A DNA stretch of 41,840 bases from Lachnospiraceae bacterium NK4A179. GTDB taxonomy: Bacteria; Bacillota; Clostridia; Lachnospirales; Lachnospiraceae. The notes beneath the pieces were generated by a model. It saw nothing but the letters and a program-made list of their open reading frames with translations, was not told the origin of the DNA and searched no databases. The stretch lies in NCBI GenBank assembly GCA_000421045.1, contig ATWC01000030.1, positions 1 to 41,840 on the forward strand. The letters are read 5' to 3'. A program made the position numbers and the translations under genes. Of the stretch, positions 9,004 to 17,640 are shown piece by piece; position 1 is the first letter of the stretch; each line of letters begins with the position of its first letter.

Positions 9004-9284
9004 CACTAACTTCCTCACACCCGGTAGCCTTGTCTGACGGTGTTTAAGTGAGCCTTATGCAGTTCTCGAAAATGCAGATATAGAATAGGAACGTCCCGCC
9101 AGGACGGCGGGACGAGTTCACAACGCCACATGGATGTGGCGTGTGAACGTTTCCGGAAATATTCCATAGTCCGGAGCATTTTCGACAGAACTGCTTGGCG
9201 AGCGGTATCACCGTCAGACAAGGCTACACGGGGTGGGAAGTTTAAATATTTTATAACTCAATCTATTATATTATGAAGTTAGTG
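9004..9284. repeat. Nested palindromic element, cloverleaf-like
   Basis: The intergenic space between the divergent response regulator and tetR genes is occupied by a large imperfect palindrome. Outer ends CACTAACTTC (9004-9013) and GAAGTTAGTG (9275-9284) are inverted. An 18-bp perfect stem pairs 9025-9042 with 9209-9226. A second stem pairs 9059-9075 with 9176-9194, with two extra bases on the right arm. Inside sit three hairpins: 9092-9100/9106-9114, 9116-9131/9134-9148 and TCCGGA at 9152/9170. The frames that can be read through it look like by-products of the palindrome. It resembles a MITE-type mobile palindrome or a structured RNA, and I do not recognise the class. Confidence 0.75.
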
Positions 9285-9318
9285 TTAAATGATAGTTTAC
9301 CCTTGACTATATATTAAA

Positions 9319-9367
9319 TTGACAATATAAAGGGGTAATGCTATTCTTTATTAAACATGTTTAATAA
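9319..9367 (+). promoter_or_regulatory. tetR promoter with palindromic operator
   Basis: TTGACA at 9319-9324, a 17-bp spacer and TATTCT at 9342-9347 make a good sigma-70 promoter. A perfect 20-bp palindrome (9348-9367, half-site TTATTAAACA) begins directly after the -10, over the expected start of transcription. Its position and symmetry fit autorepression by the TetR-family protein encoded just downstream. Confidence 0.75.
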
Positions 9368-9391
9368 TCGCATGGAGACATCTAAACCGAT

Positions 9392-9976
9392 ATGCAAAAA
9401 GAGAAGAAAACCGAGATAACCAAAGAAAAGCTGCTTAAAGCCACAGAGAAGCTGATAGCAGGTACTGATGATCCTTTCAAGATCACGTCAAGGCAGATCG
9501 CATCCGAAGCCGGAATGCAGGCAGCGATGATCAATTATTGTTTCGGATCGAGGGAAAAACTCATATATGAAGTTTTCCAAAAGAAATATAAGGATACTCT
9601 GAAGGAGAAAAAGATCGAAAGGATCATCACATCAGAGGATCTGTCTCCAAAAGAGAAGCTTAAGAAATTACATTTTATAGTTGCCGGGTTTCTGATAAAG
9701 GAATATCAGATAACGAAAGCAATTACGAACCTGGTCCTTTTTGAACGTGATCTTTCGGTGGATTCGTTTAGTTTTGCTTATGTAAAAGAACATTTTAAAG
9801 GGAAGAAGACAGATGCCGAGTGCAGGCTGATAGCGTATGAACTTTCGACTATGATGCAGCTTATCATCTATCGAAAAGATGATTTCAGGGACCATATGGG
9901 TATCGATCTTTCAAAGCCCGGACAACTGAAACACTTTATTGAAATGAGAATAGATCTTTTGCTTCCGGATAATTAA
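9392..9976 (+). CDS. TetR-family transcriptional regulator
   Basis: A 194-residue protein with an N-terminal TetR helix-turn-helix: ITSRQIASEAGMQAAMINYCFGSREKLIYEVF, at about residues 28-60, matches the family's DNA-binding core. The C-terminal part would be the ligand-binding and dimer domain; its ligand is unknown. The ATG at 9392 has only a distant GGAGA upstream. The gene follows a strong promoter whose start site is covered by a perfect palindrome, and the dikinase gene begins 27 bases after its stop. The pair therefore looks like a self-repressed operon in which the regulator probably controls dikinase expression. Confidence 0.9.
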   Translation: MQKEKKTEITKEKLLKATEKLIAGTDDPFKITSRQIASEAGMQAAMINYCFGSREKLIYEVFQKKYKDTLKEKKIERIITSEDLSPKEKLKKLHFIVAGFLIKEYQITKAITNLVLFERDLSVDSFSFAYVKEHFKGKKTDAECRLIAYELSTMMQLIIYRKDDFRDHMGIDLSKPGQLKHFIEMRIDLLLPDN

Positions 9977-10003
9977 AATGTATATTTTTTGATCGAGGTT
10001 GCT

Positions 10004-12361
10004 ATGAAATACGTATTCGAATTCAAGACTGCTCCTGATTCTGAAATATGCCGGCTTGGTGGGAAAGGTGCATCTCTGGTCCGTATGACCCGAATGAAGC
10101 TTCCTGTTCCGGACGGTTTTGTGATCGCAGCAGATGCTTTTGTCAGGACAGATTCACACATTATAACAGTGGCTAAAGAGGCTGAGGATGAGATCGACAG
10201 AGCAGTAGAAGCGCTGTCTGATAAATATACTTATGCGGTCCGTTCTTCTGCACTTAACGAGGATGGAGCGGACAATTCTTTTGCAGGCCAGTATGAGACA
10301 GTGACGGATGTTTCTAAGAAAGATATAAAAGAAGCGATACAAACAGTTACGGGATCAGCAGGGAATAAGCGTGTTACGGAATACATGAACAGTACAGGTG
10401 TTGAACGATCCGGGATAGCTGTTGTGGTTCAACAATTTGTAAAGCCCGCATATGCAGGCGTCCTTTTTTCTGCAGATGTGATCACCGGAAGCAGTCTGGA
10501 AATGGTGGGAAACTATGTGGAGGGTGAGGGAGAAGCCCTTGTTTCCGGTCAGAAAAATGCAGAAGAGTTCAGGATAAATGCAGTGAAATATAAGTACACG
10601 GGGAGCGCTGCGATAAAGAAGTATTCCCGGAAGCTTTTAAAGTACGCTAACACCATCAGAGATAAATACAGATGTGAAGTAGATATAGAATGGGCGATCT
10701 CTGAAGGAAAACTTTATATCCTTCAGGCACGCCCGATAACCACACTAAAAAGATTTGATCAAAAAAGATATCTGATCAATGGAAGTAACTCGGGAGAGTT
10801 TTGCCTTACCAAAACAAATGTCGGAGAGATATTCATGAAACCTCTCACTCCGATGACTTTCAGCGTTCTTGAAGAGATCAACAACGTGCTTGGACTGCCG
10901 TGCTGGCTTGATGCGATCGACGGACAGGCATATATGAACTTAAGCGTACTTTGCTCCATGCTTGTATCGTGCGGCATGAAGGAAGAGAAGGCTTTTGATG
11001 CGATAAAAGACCTTGCGGGTAATCTTCCGGAAGGAACTTCTGTGCCTGTGTTCCCTTTTGACGGGAAAGCTTTCAGACGCAATCTTTTTAAGATATTAAC
11101 AGGAGGCTATGCAAAGGGCTACAAGAGTAAATTAAGCAAAGAAGAGAAGCGTGAGATGGTTCAGAACCTTGATGGTATCTCCCGTGGATTGATGAGTGAG
11201 ATAAGGACTCTCAAAACTAATGAAGAAATAAAAAGATACGGTCAGGATGTACTTATACCTAAACTTATAGACGGTCTTTCTTCGGTCATGTCATCAAGCG
11301 GAATGCAGATGGTTCCTCTTTTTACCACAAGAAAGAAGCTGACTGCCATCGCAGGTGAAGGGACTGCAGAGGAATTGCTTGGAGGATGCCTTGGGATCCT
11401 TGAAAGTATGAAGCCGCTTCTTATGCTTGAAGATGTAATAGAAGGCAAGGTGAGCAGGGAAACATTCATGGACACATGCGGTCAGCGCTGCGTCAATGAG
11501 ATGGAACTCGGCGAAAAAAGACCGTACGAAAAGGAAGGATATTTCGCGGAAGCTATTGAAGAATATAAGGCGCAGGGCGTCAATGTTCATGAGCTTAAGA
11601 GAAAGAGCGAAGAAGAGTTTAAAGGAGCACTGGAAAGATTTAAATGCTCATATCCTGCGAGGGCAAAACGTGTTGAGAAGATGATAGAACGTTTTGCAAA
11701 AGCCAATACTTATCGTGAAGAGATACGTGCAAAAGGGGTATGGGTCATGTGCGTTTTGCGTGAGTGGCTGCTTGCCATCGGAAAAGTAAACGATATAGGT
11801 GAAGATGTCTTTATGCTCTATATAAGAGAGGCGATTGCTCTGATCGGTGGTGACAGATCCGTACTTTCAAATATACCGATCCGAAAAGAAAACTATGCCC
11901 GGTATCTTGATGAGCCTCAGCTTCCGGGAATAATAATAGGCAGATTCAATGTAAAAGAATGGCTGAACGATCCAAACAGAAGATCGGATCATTATTGCGA
12001 AGGGATTGAAGAATCCGTTGCAGGATCGGATGTAAAAGGATTCCCCGGTGCAGCCGGGAAGGTGACCGCAAAAGTACGCGTGATCGATAATATAAAAGGA
12101 ATAGATGAACTTCAAAAAGGGGAAATACTTGTGACTAAAGCCACCAATATCGGTTGGACGAGAGTATTTCCAAAAGTAGCGGCGATAGTAACCGATATCG
12201 GTGCTCCTCTTTCACATGCTGCTATCGTTGCCAGAGAATTCGGGATCCCTGCAGTTGTGGGATGCGGCAATGCAACTACTGTTCTTAAAACAGGAGATGT
12301 GGTGGAAGTTAACGGACAGGCCGGAACCGTCCGCAGGATCGATGATCCAATGAAACTCTAA
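10004..12361 (+). CDS. Rifampin-phosphotransferase-like / PEP-synthase-like dikinase
   Basis: A 785-residue enzyme. The N-terminal ATP-grasp domain of the PEP synthase/PPDK type (about 1-245) contains AVRSSALNEDGADNSFAGQ and ends ILQARPI. A middle domain of roughly 440 residues begins with NVGEIFMKPLTPMTFSV. The C-terminal swivelling phospho-His domain (about 690-785) has the catalytic His738 in PLSHAAIVAREFGIPAVVG. The protein ends right after this domain and has no C-terminal PEP-binding barrel, so the order matches rifampin phosphotransferase (Rph) rather than true PEP synthase. Whether it acts on rifamycins or another compound is open. The ATG at 10004 follows CGAGGT; an in-frame TTG at 9989 lacks a site. 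It shares an operon with tetR and overlaps the next gene's end by 4 bases. Confidence 0.82.
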   Translation: MKYVFEFKTAPDSEICRLGGKGASLVRMTRMKLPVPDGFVIAADAFVRTDSHIITVAKEAEDEIDRAVEALSDKYTYAVRSSALNEDGADNSFAGQYETVTDVSKKDIKEAIQTVTGSAGNKRVTEYMNSTGVERSGIAVVVQQFVKPAYAGVLFSADVITGSSLEMVGNYVEGEGEALVSGQKNAEEFRINAVKYKYTGSAAIKKYSRKLLKYANTIRDKYRCEVDIEWAISEGKLYILQARPITTLKRFDQKRYLINGSNSGEFCLTKTNVGEIFMKPLTPMTFSVLEEINNVLGLPCWLDAIDGQAYMNLSVLCSMLVSCGMKEEKAFDAIKDLAGNLPEGTSVPVFPFDGKAFRRNLFKILTGGYAKGYKSKLSKEEKREMVQNLDGISRGLMSEIRTLKTNEEIKRYGQDVLIPKLIDGLSSVMSSSGMQMVPLFTTRKKLTAIAGEGTAEELLGGCLGILESMKPLLMLEDVIEGKVSRETFMDTCGQRCVNEMELGEKRPYEKEGYFAEAIEEYKAQGVNVHELKRKSEEEFKGALERFKCSYPARAKRVEKMIERFAKANTYREEIRAKGVWVMCVLREWLLAIGKVNDIGEDVFMLYIREAIALIGGDRSVLSNIPIRKENYARYLDEPQLPGIIIGRFNVKEWLNDPNRRSDHYCEGIEESVAGSDVKGFPGAAGKVTAKVRVIDNIKGIDELQKGEILVTKATNIGWTRVFPKVAAIVTDIGAPLSHAAIVAREFGIPAVVGCGNATTVLKTGDVVEVNGQAGTVRRIDDPMKL

Positions 12362-14457
12362 GCCCCCTTTTGTATTTCCTTAACAGGCAGTTCAGTCTGG
12401 AACATCTCTTCAACCTTGACCACTTCATCTTCTGCCGCGAAGAACGCTTCAACGACATCGGGATCGAAGTGTGTACCGGACTCTTCTTTGATAATGGAAA
12501 ATGCCTTTTCGTTAGGCATGGAAGGTTTATATACTCTCTTGGATACCAATGCATCGAATACATCTGCTACGGCCATCACACGGGCTGATAAAGGTATGTC
12601 TTCTCCTGCAAGCTTTTCCGGGTATCCTGTGCCATCCCATTTTTCGTGGTGGTAATGAGCCATATCACGTGCATCTTTAAGGTAAGCACAGTTCGGAACC
12701 TGGGCAATAACCTGATCGATCACGTCCTTTCCGGCAGTTGTATGAGACTTCATGATCTCGTATTCCATATCGTTTAACTTTCCGGGCTTGTTGAGAACTG
12801 CATCGGGAACCTGGATCTTGCCTATATCATGCAACGGCGCTGAATGAACAACATTTTCAATATATTCATCCGTGATGATATCTTTATGCATACCAAGTTC
12901 TCTCATTTTGGTGAGTATTATCCTTACATACTCTGCGGTCTTTCTGATGTGGGCTCCGGTATTTTCATCCCTGTTTTCGACCATATCGGCAAGTACAATG
13001 ATCAGTGAAGACTGCATTTCTGAGATGGTGTCATTTTTGAGCTGTATCTCTTCTACGTATCCGGCGCAGCGTTCTGTCATGGCAAGCGTAGTCAGGAAGA
13101 GGTTTTCTACCTCATCACCTGTATATATGTTAAGAGATTTGATCAGGTCGACATTGTTTTTAACCGCTTCAGTATCATCAAAACGTATATTCTGTGTGCG
13201 GAGTGTCATTGAGTTTATAGGGTAAACAAGACAGTAGTCGCCGATCCATACAGCCACCGAAAGTATAAGTATGACAAATCCTGCGAAGAGAAATACCATC
13301 TGGACGACAAAGGTCATCTGACTGTGTACCAGAGTTTTCATAGCTATATCGGTTCCTACATAACATACGCAATTTCCGTCCTTATCACGAACCGGAACAT
13401 AGGAGGTAAGGAGCCAGCCGAAAGAGTCATTTGATATGATAGGTTCTATCTTTTGGCCATCAAGCAGCAAAGGAAGATCTGCTTCAAATGAGGGATCGAA
13501 GTCAACTATGTCTCCCGGTTCGTTGCCTTGGAGTTCTTCGGTGTCAAGATCGAATACAACATGGCAGCCGTCTTCCATGATCTTGTAAACATAGAGATAT
13601 TTAACATCCGGAGCAGCATCTCTTATATCCTTGAGCCTGCTCTGTATTTCCAGATAGCCCTCAGCGCTTTCTCCTTTTTCTATATATTCATCCACCTTTT
13701 CGGGATCGAGCGCGGCGGCAGCAAGATAGCCTACATTGTCAGCAATGTGTGAGTATTCGGCAATAGTAGCAGTTCTGTAGAGAGCAAAGCTTATTATGGT
13801 CGCAGCCATTGCCAAAAGTATCAGAGAACATATAAGTATGAAAACGATCTTTGAACGGATGGGGTGTGTGCGGCATCTGATCTTTTTGACACTTTTCTCT
13901 TCATCTTCACTAAGAGGGGTCTGCATCCAGAACCTGAAGTAGGCTTCCTTTTTAAATTTTTCAGGAACAAACTTCAGTAACAATATAACTACCGCTACGG
14001 AGATGAGTTTATCGATAAAATCAATTCCGAGATCGTTTAAGTAGCCGTGTGTGGGAAAACCTGCAAGAAACCAGGGCAGGAGACCGCCGAGACCGCTTCC
14101 TATAAGCGCAAGGCTCAGGGCCATGAGGATCGAAGTGTGGATTTTTTTATGCCATCCGCGGCCGGCAAGAAATGTGGCGCAGACCGAGATCATTACGTTC
14201 AGTGTTGCATAATATATGGAAGTTATATCGGTGAAACCTTTTAGAAGATTAGTCACAAAGCCGACAAATATGCCGGGAATGTAACCGCCCACTATAGCTA
14301 CAAAGATCGTGCCTATAGCATCGAGCCACAGAGGACTCCTTATGGCGGCTGATATGCTTGCAGGAATAATATTGAGAAGTATTCCTATTAAAACAAGAAT
14401 TAGATAAATGATAATACTTTTAATCTGCCTAGTTTTTTTCTCTACAGGTATTTCCAT
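12358..14457 (-). CDS. Membrane HD-GYP phosphodiesterase with sensory region
   Basis: A 699-residue protein. About 170 N-terminal residues form several membrane segments resembling an ECF-type S-component fold. A further membrane segment, an extracytoplasmic sensor of roughly 150 residues and another membrane segment follow. The cytoplasmic C-terminus (about 480-690) is an HD-GYP domain: HD at 543-544 in LHDIGK, the HHEKWDGTGYP motif with GYP at 611-613, and VADVFDAL. HD-GYP enzymes hydrolyse cyclic di-GMP. All the metal-binding motifs I can check are present, so it is likely active. The gene directly follows a PAS protein on the same strand, 38 bases downstream of it, suggesting a joint c-di-GMP signalling operon. 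Confidence 0.9.
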   Translation of the reverse strand: MEIPVEKKTRQIKSIIIYLILVLIGILLNIIPASISAAIRSPLWLDAIGTIFVAIVGGYIPGIFVGFVTNLLKGFTDITSIYYATLNVMISVCATFLAGRGWHKKIHTSILMALSLALIGSGLGGLLPWFLAGFPTHGYLNDLGIDFIDKLISVAVVILLLKFVPEKFKKEAYFRFWMQTPLSEDEEKSVKKIRCRTHPIRSKIVFILICSLILLAMAATIISFALYRTATIAEYSHIADNVGYLAAAALDPEKVDEYIEKGESAEGYLEIQSRLKDIRDAAPDVKYLYVYKIMEDGCHVVFDLDTEELQGNEPGDIVDFDPSFEADLPLLLDGQKIEPIISNDSFGWLLTSYVPVRDKDGNCVCYVGTDIAMKTLVHSQMTFVVQMVFLFAGFVILILSVAVWIGDYCLVYPINSMTLRTQNIRFDDTEAVKNNVDLIKSLNIYTGDEVENLFLTTLAMTERCAGYVEEIQLKNDTISEMQSSLIIVLADMVENRDENTGAHIRKTAEYVRIILTKMRELGMHKDIITDEYIENVVHSAPLHDIGKIQVPDAVLNKPGKLNDMEYEIMKSHTTAGKDVIDQVIAQVPNCAYLKDARDMAHYHHEKWDGTGYPEKLAGEDIPLSARVMAVADVFDALVSKRVYKPSMPNEKAFSIIKEESGTHFDPDVVEAFFAAEDEVVKVEEMFQTELPVKEIQKGA

Positions 14458-14495
14458 GTTGATAACCCCTCGTCTGTAGTCTGTGGCATATTCTA

Positions 14496-15110
14496 TTACA
14501 TACCCGGTGCCATCCCGTCTATGTCGATTATCCTTTTCATTTCTTTTTTGATCATATCTATATCCCGGATCATTTTTTCATCAGGTTTGATCTGACTATT
14601 TTCAAGATCCTCAAGCAATTCGTTAACATAGCCGAACAGCTTGTCATGATGTTTTTCCGTTCGGATCAGTGCCTTCTTTTCTGTAATGTCAGTTATAAAT
14701 ACATAGTAAATATCCCCGAATTCGGGGGAATAGCTGAAATGACCATAGTCATCAACCCAACGGATCTCTCCGTTCTTGCGGATAATACGGTATTCCACGT
14801 GATCCATGCTGTCGCCTTCTTCGTGATCGATCTGCGAATCAATGGATTCCTGAATAGATTTGAAATCATCGGGATGAACCATCCCCTGAAAAGTGTAGCC
14901 GGTCAGCTCCTTGAATTCATCCAAAGATGCGCAACCATAGATATCCAGAACCTTCTGGTTCGCATAGATCAGCTCTCTTTTGTCATCCTCATGGTAAACA
15001 AAAAAACCGCCCGGGATGACTGAAGACATTTGCCATACTACGGGCATGGTAAACTTTGTAAGAGCAAAGCCATCCGAATAACGCTCTCTTCGATTTTGTT
15101 TATCTGCCAT
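14496..15110 (-). CDS. PAS-domain protein without an output domain
   Basis: A 204-residue cytoplasmic protein. Residues about 25-145 form a PAS_3-type domain: the GGFFVYHEDDKRELIYANQ opening, YRIIRKNGEIRWVDDYG, and the closing PAC signature DITEKKA. The remaining ~60 residues are helical and charged, probably a coiled-coil dimer segment. No kinase, GGDEF or EAL domain follows, so it may sense and pass a signal by binding a partner. The HD-GYP gene immediately downstream is the natural candidate. The start ATG follows AGAGGG. Confidence 0.85.
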   Translation of the reverse strand: MADKQNRRERYSDGFALTKFTMPVVWQMSSVIPGGFFVYHEDDKRELIYANQKVLDIYGCASLDEFKELTGYTFQGMVHPDDFKSIQESIDSQIDHEEGDSMDHVEYRIIRKNGEIRWVDDYGHFSYSPEFGDIYYVFITDITEKKALIRTEKHHDKLFGYVNELLEDLENSQIKPDEKMIRDIDMIKKEMKRIIDIDGMAPGM

Positions 15111-15213
15111 AATATATCCCTCTGAAGGTTAACAGTCATGTAAAGTATTATATCATATTTAAGGGGTAAATTGGTAAGAATAGACTATCAGAGCATGAAA
15201 ACAGGATGGATCA

Positions 15214-15414
15214 TTAAGCCGGATCAGAATGTCCGGTTGTGAATGGCCCGGAAGAAGCCTGCACAGAGGTTTGTTTCTGCTGCTGCGCCATCTGTGCAAG
15301 ATCAGTGATCACTGCGCTGTTATCAAAGAAACTGTTAACGGGGGTGAGCGGCATCATCATGAGTACCGGCATGTAAGAGCTGCATCCTGTTCCCTGGAAA
15401 AAACATACATTCAT
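15214..15414 (-). CDS. Small 66-residue protein of unknown function
   Basis: A short frame with an excellent ribosome binding site (AGGAGGT, 6 bases before the ATG at 15414) and a TATAAT-like sequence upstream on the minus strand near 15465. The peptide begins MNVCFFQGTGCSSYMPVL, is rich in Met, Ser, Thr and Gln, and carries two Cys in the first 11 residues. There is no signal peptide. The C-terminal half (QQQKQTSVQASSG) looks disordered. The family is unknown. The strong translation signals make it more likely to be a real small gene than chance. It lies about 100 bases upstream of the PAS gene and could be the first gene of that transcript. Confidence 0.55.
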   Translation of the reverse strand: MNVCFFQGTGCSSYMPVLMMMPLTPVNSFFDNSAVITDLAQMAQQQKQTSVQASSGPFTTGHSDPA

Positions 15415-15617
15415 AGAGGCACCTCCTGTTTCATATTTTGTACCTGTTGACCCTGATATTATTATATAGATTACGATAAAAAGAATAAACTGCCGGTATA
15501 GGAAAATATGTGGCTGTTAAAGGGCAAAAGTATCAGACATATCCGGGGTTAAAATGGTATTATTGATAAAGAAAAATGTAAATTCGAATGATAGAATGAT
15601 CCTTAGGGGGATTTATT

Positions 15618-17060
15618 ATGTCTGAGAAAACAACTTTAGGTCTCAAGTGTCCAAGCTGCGGCGGAACGGTCAGCTATGATCCTGAATCACAGGAGATAAT
15701 ATGCTCGAGCTGCGATTCTTCGTTCCCGATAAATAAGTTTATAGAGCTTTCCAGAGAGAAACAAAAGACAGAAGCTGTCTCGTGGGACAGGATAAGCGGT
15801 TATGTGCCTGAGTCACAGGAAATTCACCTGTATACCTGTGCTTCCTGCGGAGCGCAGGTTATGACTGAGGGACTGAATGTCACCGGAACCTGTCCGTACT
15901 GTGGAAGTGATTTTGTCCTCGATGACAGGTTTGAGAATGTGTCATATCCAAGCGGGATCATACCGTTTAAGCAGACAAGAGAATATGCTGAACAGACAAT
16001 GCGTCGTCTGGTCACGGAAAGGGCGGGTATACCTGAAAAAGATTTTGACCCGAAATGGCTTCAGAAAATGCAGGGTATATACATTCCAAGCTGGATGTTT
16101 GACTGCAGTGTGACAGGGATAGGCGTATTCAGATGCATTGAAACCAGCAGAGAAGGTATGTCATTAAAAGAGAGTGAGAAGAAGATCGAAACCGAAAGCA
16201 CCCTTACCCGCATAGGCGACCTGACCATTGAAGATATACCTGCAAGGGCAAGCATGCGTATCAGGGAAGATACTCTTATGAAGCTGTATCCGTTTAATTT
16301 TGATGAGCTGACGGATTATAATCCTGCATTACTCACCGGTTACCCGGTCAGTCTTTATGATGTTTCACCTGAGAATGAAAAACATAAAATTGAAAAGGAT
16401 GTGGAAACACAGGTAAACAGGGCTATGATTTCCAACATTTTTGATGTGCCGGGGCTCAAGACGCCAATTGCAGTTTATTCTCAGATAAATACAGGAAGAT
16501 ACACCTATATTCTGCTCCCGCTGTGGATATGCCGTTTCGAATATAAGGGCTCTATCTATAAATATATAATGAACGGACAGACAGGAGAAGCTCATATGGA
16601 GGTTCCGCAGATACCGGAGGATCATGAAAATCCTTTTAAGCCCAAAGCAAGTACCAAAGTAATAAGTGTTGCGATCTGTTTTGCGATGATGCTGTATTTG
16701 CTGATAGTCGTCGGGAATTTAGAGATTCCAAGAGAATATAAGATCCCGTTCTATGCAGTGATAATCATTTTCTCGGCTATATTGATGCTCGCGGTTTATG
16801 TATTCAACATAGATCTGAAGCCCAGTGGCAAAAAAAGATCAAACCCGCTTGCAGATTCGGTCAAAGCCCAGGCAGAATTATTGCAAAACCGCCATGGGGA
16901 TGAGAATATAGGAAGCATCGGACAGGTGACCGGTTTGGATATGAAGTTTTCACTCGATGAACCATATTGTCAGAGAACCTATGAGACATCCGTCGATAGT
17001 CAGGGAAACAGGTCCATGGTTGCGACCGGTTTTAAAGATCTTACTACAAAAAAGAGATGA
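15618..17060 (+). CDS. Zinc-ribbon membrane protein (TFIIB-type zinc ribbon)
   Basis: A 480-residue protein with two zinc ribbons at its N-terminus. The first has CPSC at 11-14 and CSSC at 29-32. The second has CASC and CPYC pairs at about residues 75-95. A long soluble region follows (about 110-350), then two hydrophobic segments (about 350-375 and 380-400) and a polar tail. This matches a widespread Firmicute family annotated only as TFIIB-type zinc-ribbon proteins; the molecular role is not known. The start ATG follows TAGGGGG. The gene ends next to the convergent Rrf2 gene. Confidence 0.75.
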   Translation: MSEKTTLGLKCPSCGGTVSYDPESQEIICSSCDSSFPINKFIELSREKQKTEAVSWDRISGYVPESQEIHLYTCASCGAQVMTEGLNVTGTCPYCGSDFVLDDRFENVSYPSGIIPFKQTREYAEQTMRRLVTERAGIPEKDFDPKWLQKMQGIYIPSWMFDCSVTGIGVFRCIETSREGMSLKESEKKIETESTLTRIGDLTIEDIPARASMRIREDTLMKLYPFNFDELTDYNPALLTGYPVSLYDVSPENEKHKIEKDVETQVNRAMISNIFDVPGLKTPIAVYSQINTGRYTYILLPLWICRFEYKGSIYKYIMNGQTGEAHMEVPQIPEDHENPFKPKASTKVISVAICFAMMLYLLIVVGNLEIPREYKIPFYAVIIIFSAILMLAVYVFNIDLKPSGKKRSNPLADSVKAQAELLQNRHGDENIGSIGQVTGLDMKFSLDEPYCQRTYETSVDSQGNRSMVATGFKDLTTKKR

Positions 17061-17468
17061 TCATTTATCTGCCAGTTCCCTGATCGTGTACCCTTTGAAA
17101 AACTCCTGTTCTGTTTTTGCAAATTGTTTCCACATTGCAAGAGTAGGGCAGGTCTTTTTTAAGGGGCAGGGTTCTGCACATTTTTCAAGACATGCTACCG
17201 GTGCCAGGTCACCTTCTTCTGTCACAGATATCACATCCCAGGCTGTGATCTTGTCTGAAGGTTTAGCCAGACGATAACCACCGTTCTTTCCTCTTTTGCC
17301 TTCAAGCATGTTGTTATCTACGAGAAACTTTACAACGGATTCGAGATATTTTTCTGATATCTGCTGTCTTTTTGCTATATCCTTAAGTCGTATATATTCA
17401 TCGGAGTCATGCCTTGCGATGTCGATTATCGTTCGCAGTGCATAGCGGCCTCTTGTTGAGATCTTCAT
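17061..17468 (-). CDS. Rrf2/IscR-family Fe-S transcriptional regulator
   Basis: A 135-residue regulator with the Rrf2 start MKISTRGRYALRTIIDIA, a winged helix-turn-helix and the wing motif GKNGGYRLAKP. Cys93, Cys97, Cys101 and Cys107 lie in a short loop, the usual place for Fe-S cluster ligands in this family; this suggests sensing of iron-sulfur or redox status. The ATG follows GGAGGT. It is transcribed divergently from the ABC-F gene, and an inverted repeat between their promoters is a likely binding site. No iron-sulfur assembly or cysteine genes adjoin it here, so its main targets lie elsewhere, or it regulates itself and the ABC-F gene. Confidence 0.9.
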   Translation of the reverse strand: MKISTRGRYALRTIIDIARHDSDEYIRLKDIAKRQQISEKYLESVVKFLVDNNMLEGKRGKNGGYRLAKPSDKITAWDVISVTEEGDLAPVACLEKCAEPCPLKKTCPTLAMWKQFAKTEQEFFKGYTIRELADK

Positions 17469-17507
17469 ATAAAATCTACCTCCAATATTTTATTGAGCAT
17501 ACTATAA

Positions 17508-17536
17508 TTTATATATTATTTGTCGTCACTTTTCAA
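17508..17536 (-). promoter_or_regulatory. Promoter of the Rrf2 gene
   Basis: Read on the minus strand: TTGAAA (complement 17531-17536), a 17-bp spacer and TATAAA (17508-17513). Confidence 0.65.
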
Positions 17537-17541
17537 GACAA

Positions 17542-17558
17542 CCTACCAAAAAAGTAGG
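17542..17558. promoter_or_regulatory. Candidate Rrf2-protein operator
   Basis: Inverted repeat CCTAC-N7-GTAGG with an A-rich centre, lying between the two divergent promoters, 5 bases from the Rrf2 -35 box. Binding by the adjacent Rrf2 protein is inferred from position and symmetry. Confidence 0.5.
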
Positions 17559-17573
17559 AAAACAACGCGCTTA

Positions 17574-17602
17574 TTGACACAAGGCACCGGTTTGTGCATT
17601 AT
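17574..17602 (+). promoter_or_regulatory. Promoter of the ABC-F gene
   Basis: A consensus TTGACA (17574-17579), 17-bp spacer and CATTAT (17597-17602), 39 bases before the gene. Confidence 0.6.
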
Positions 17603-17640
17603 TTAACTCTGTAAAAGAATAATTAAAGGCGGAGTATTGA

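Noticed and set aside
9015-9221. 68-codon minus-strand frame within the palindrome.
   Set aside because: It is read through arms of the inverted repeat; no ribosome binding site and no protein-like features.
9989-10003. TTG start for the dikinase.
   Set aside because: The ATG at 10004 has a better spaced CGAGGT, and the ATP-grasp domain begins directly after it.
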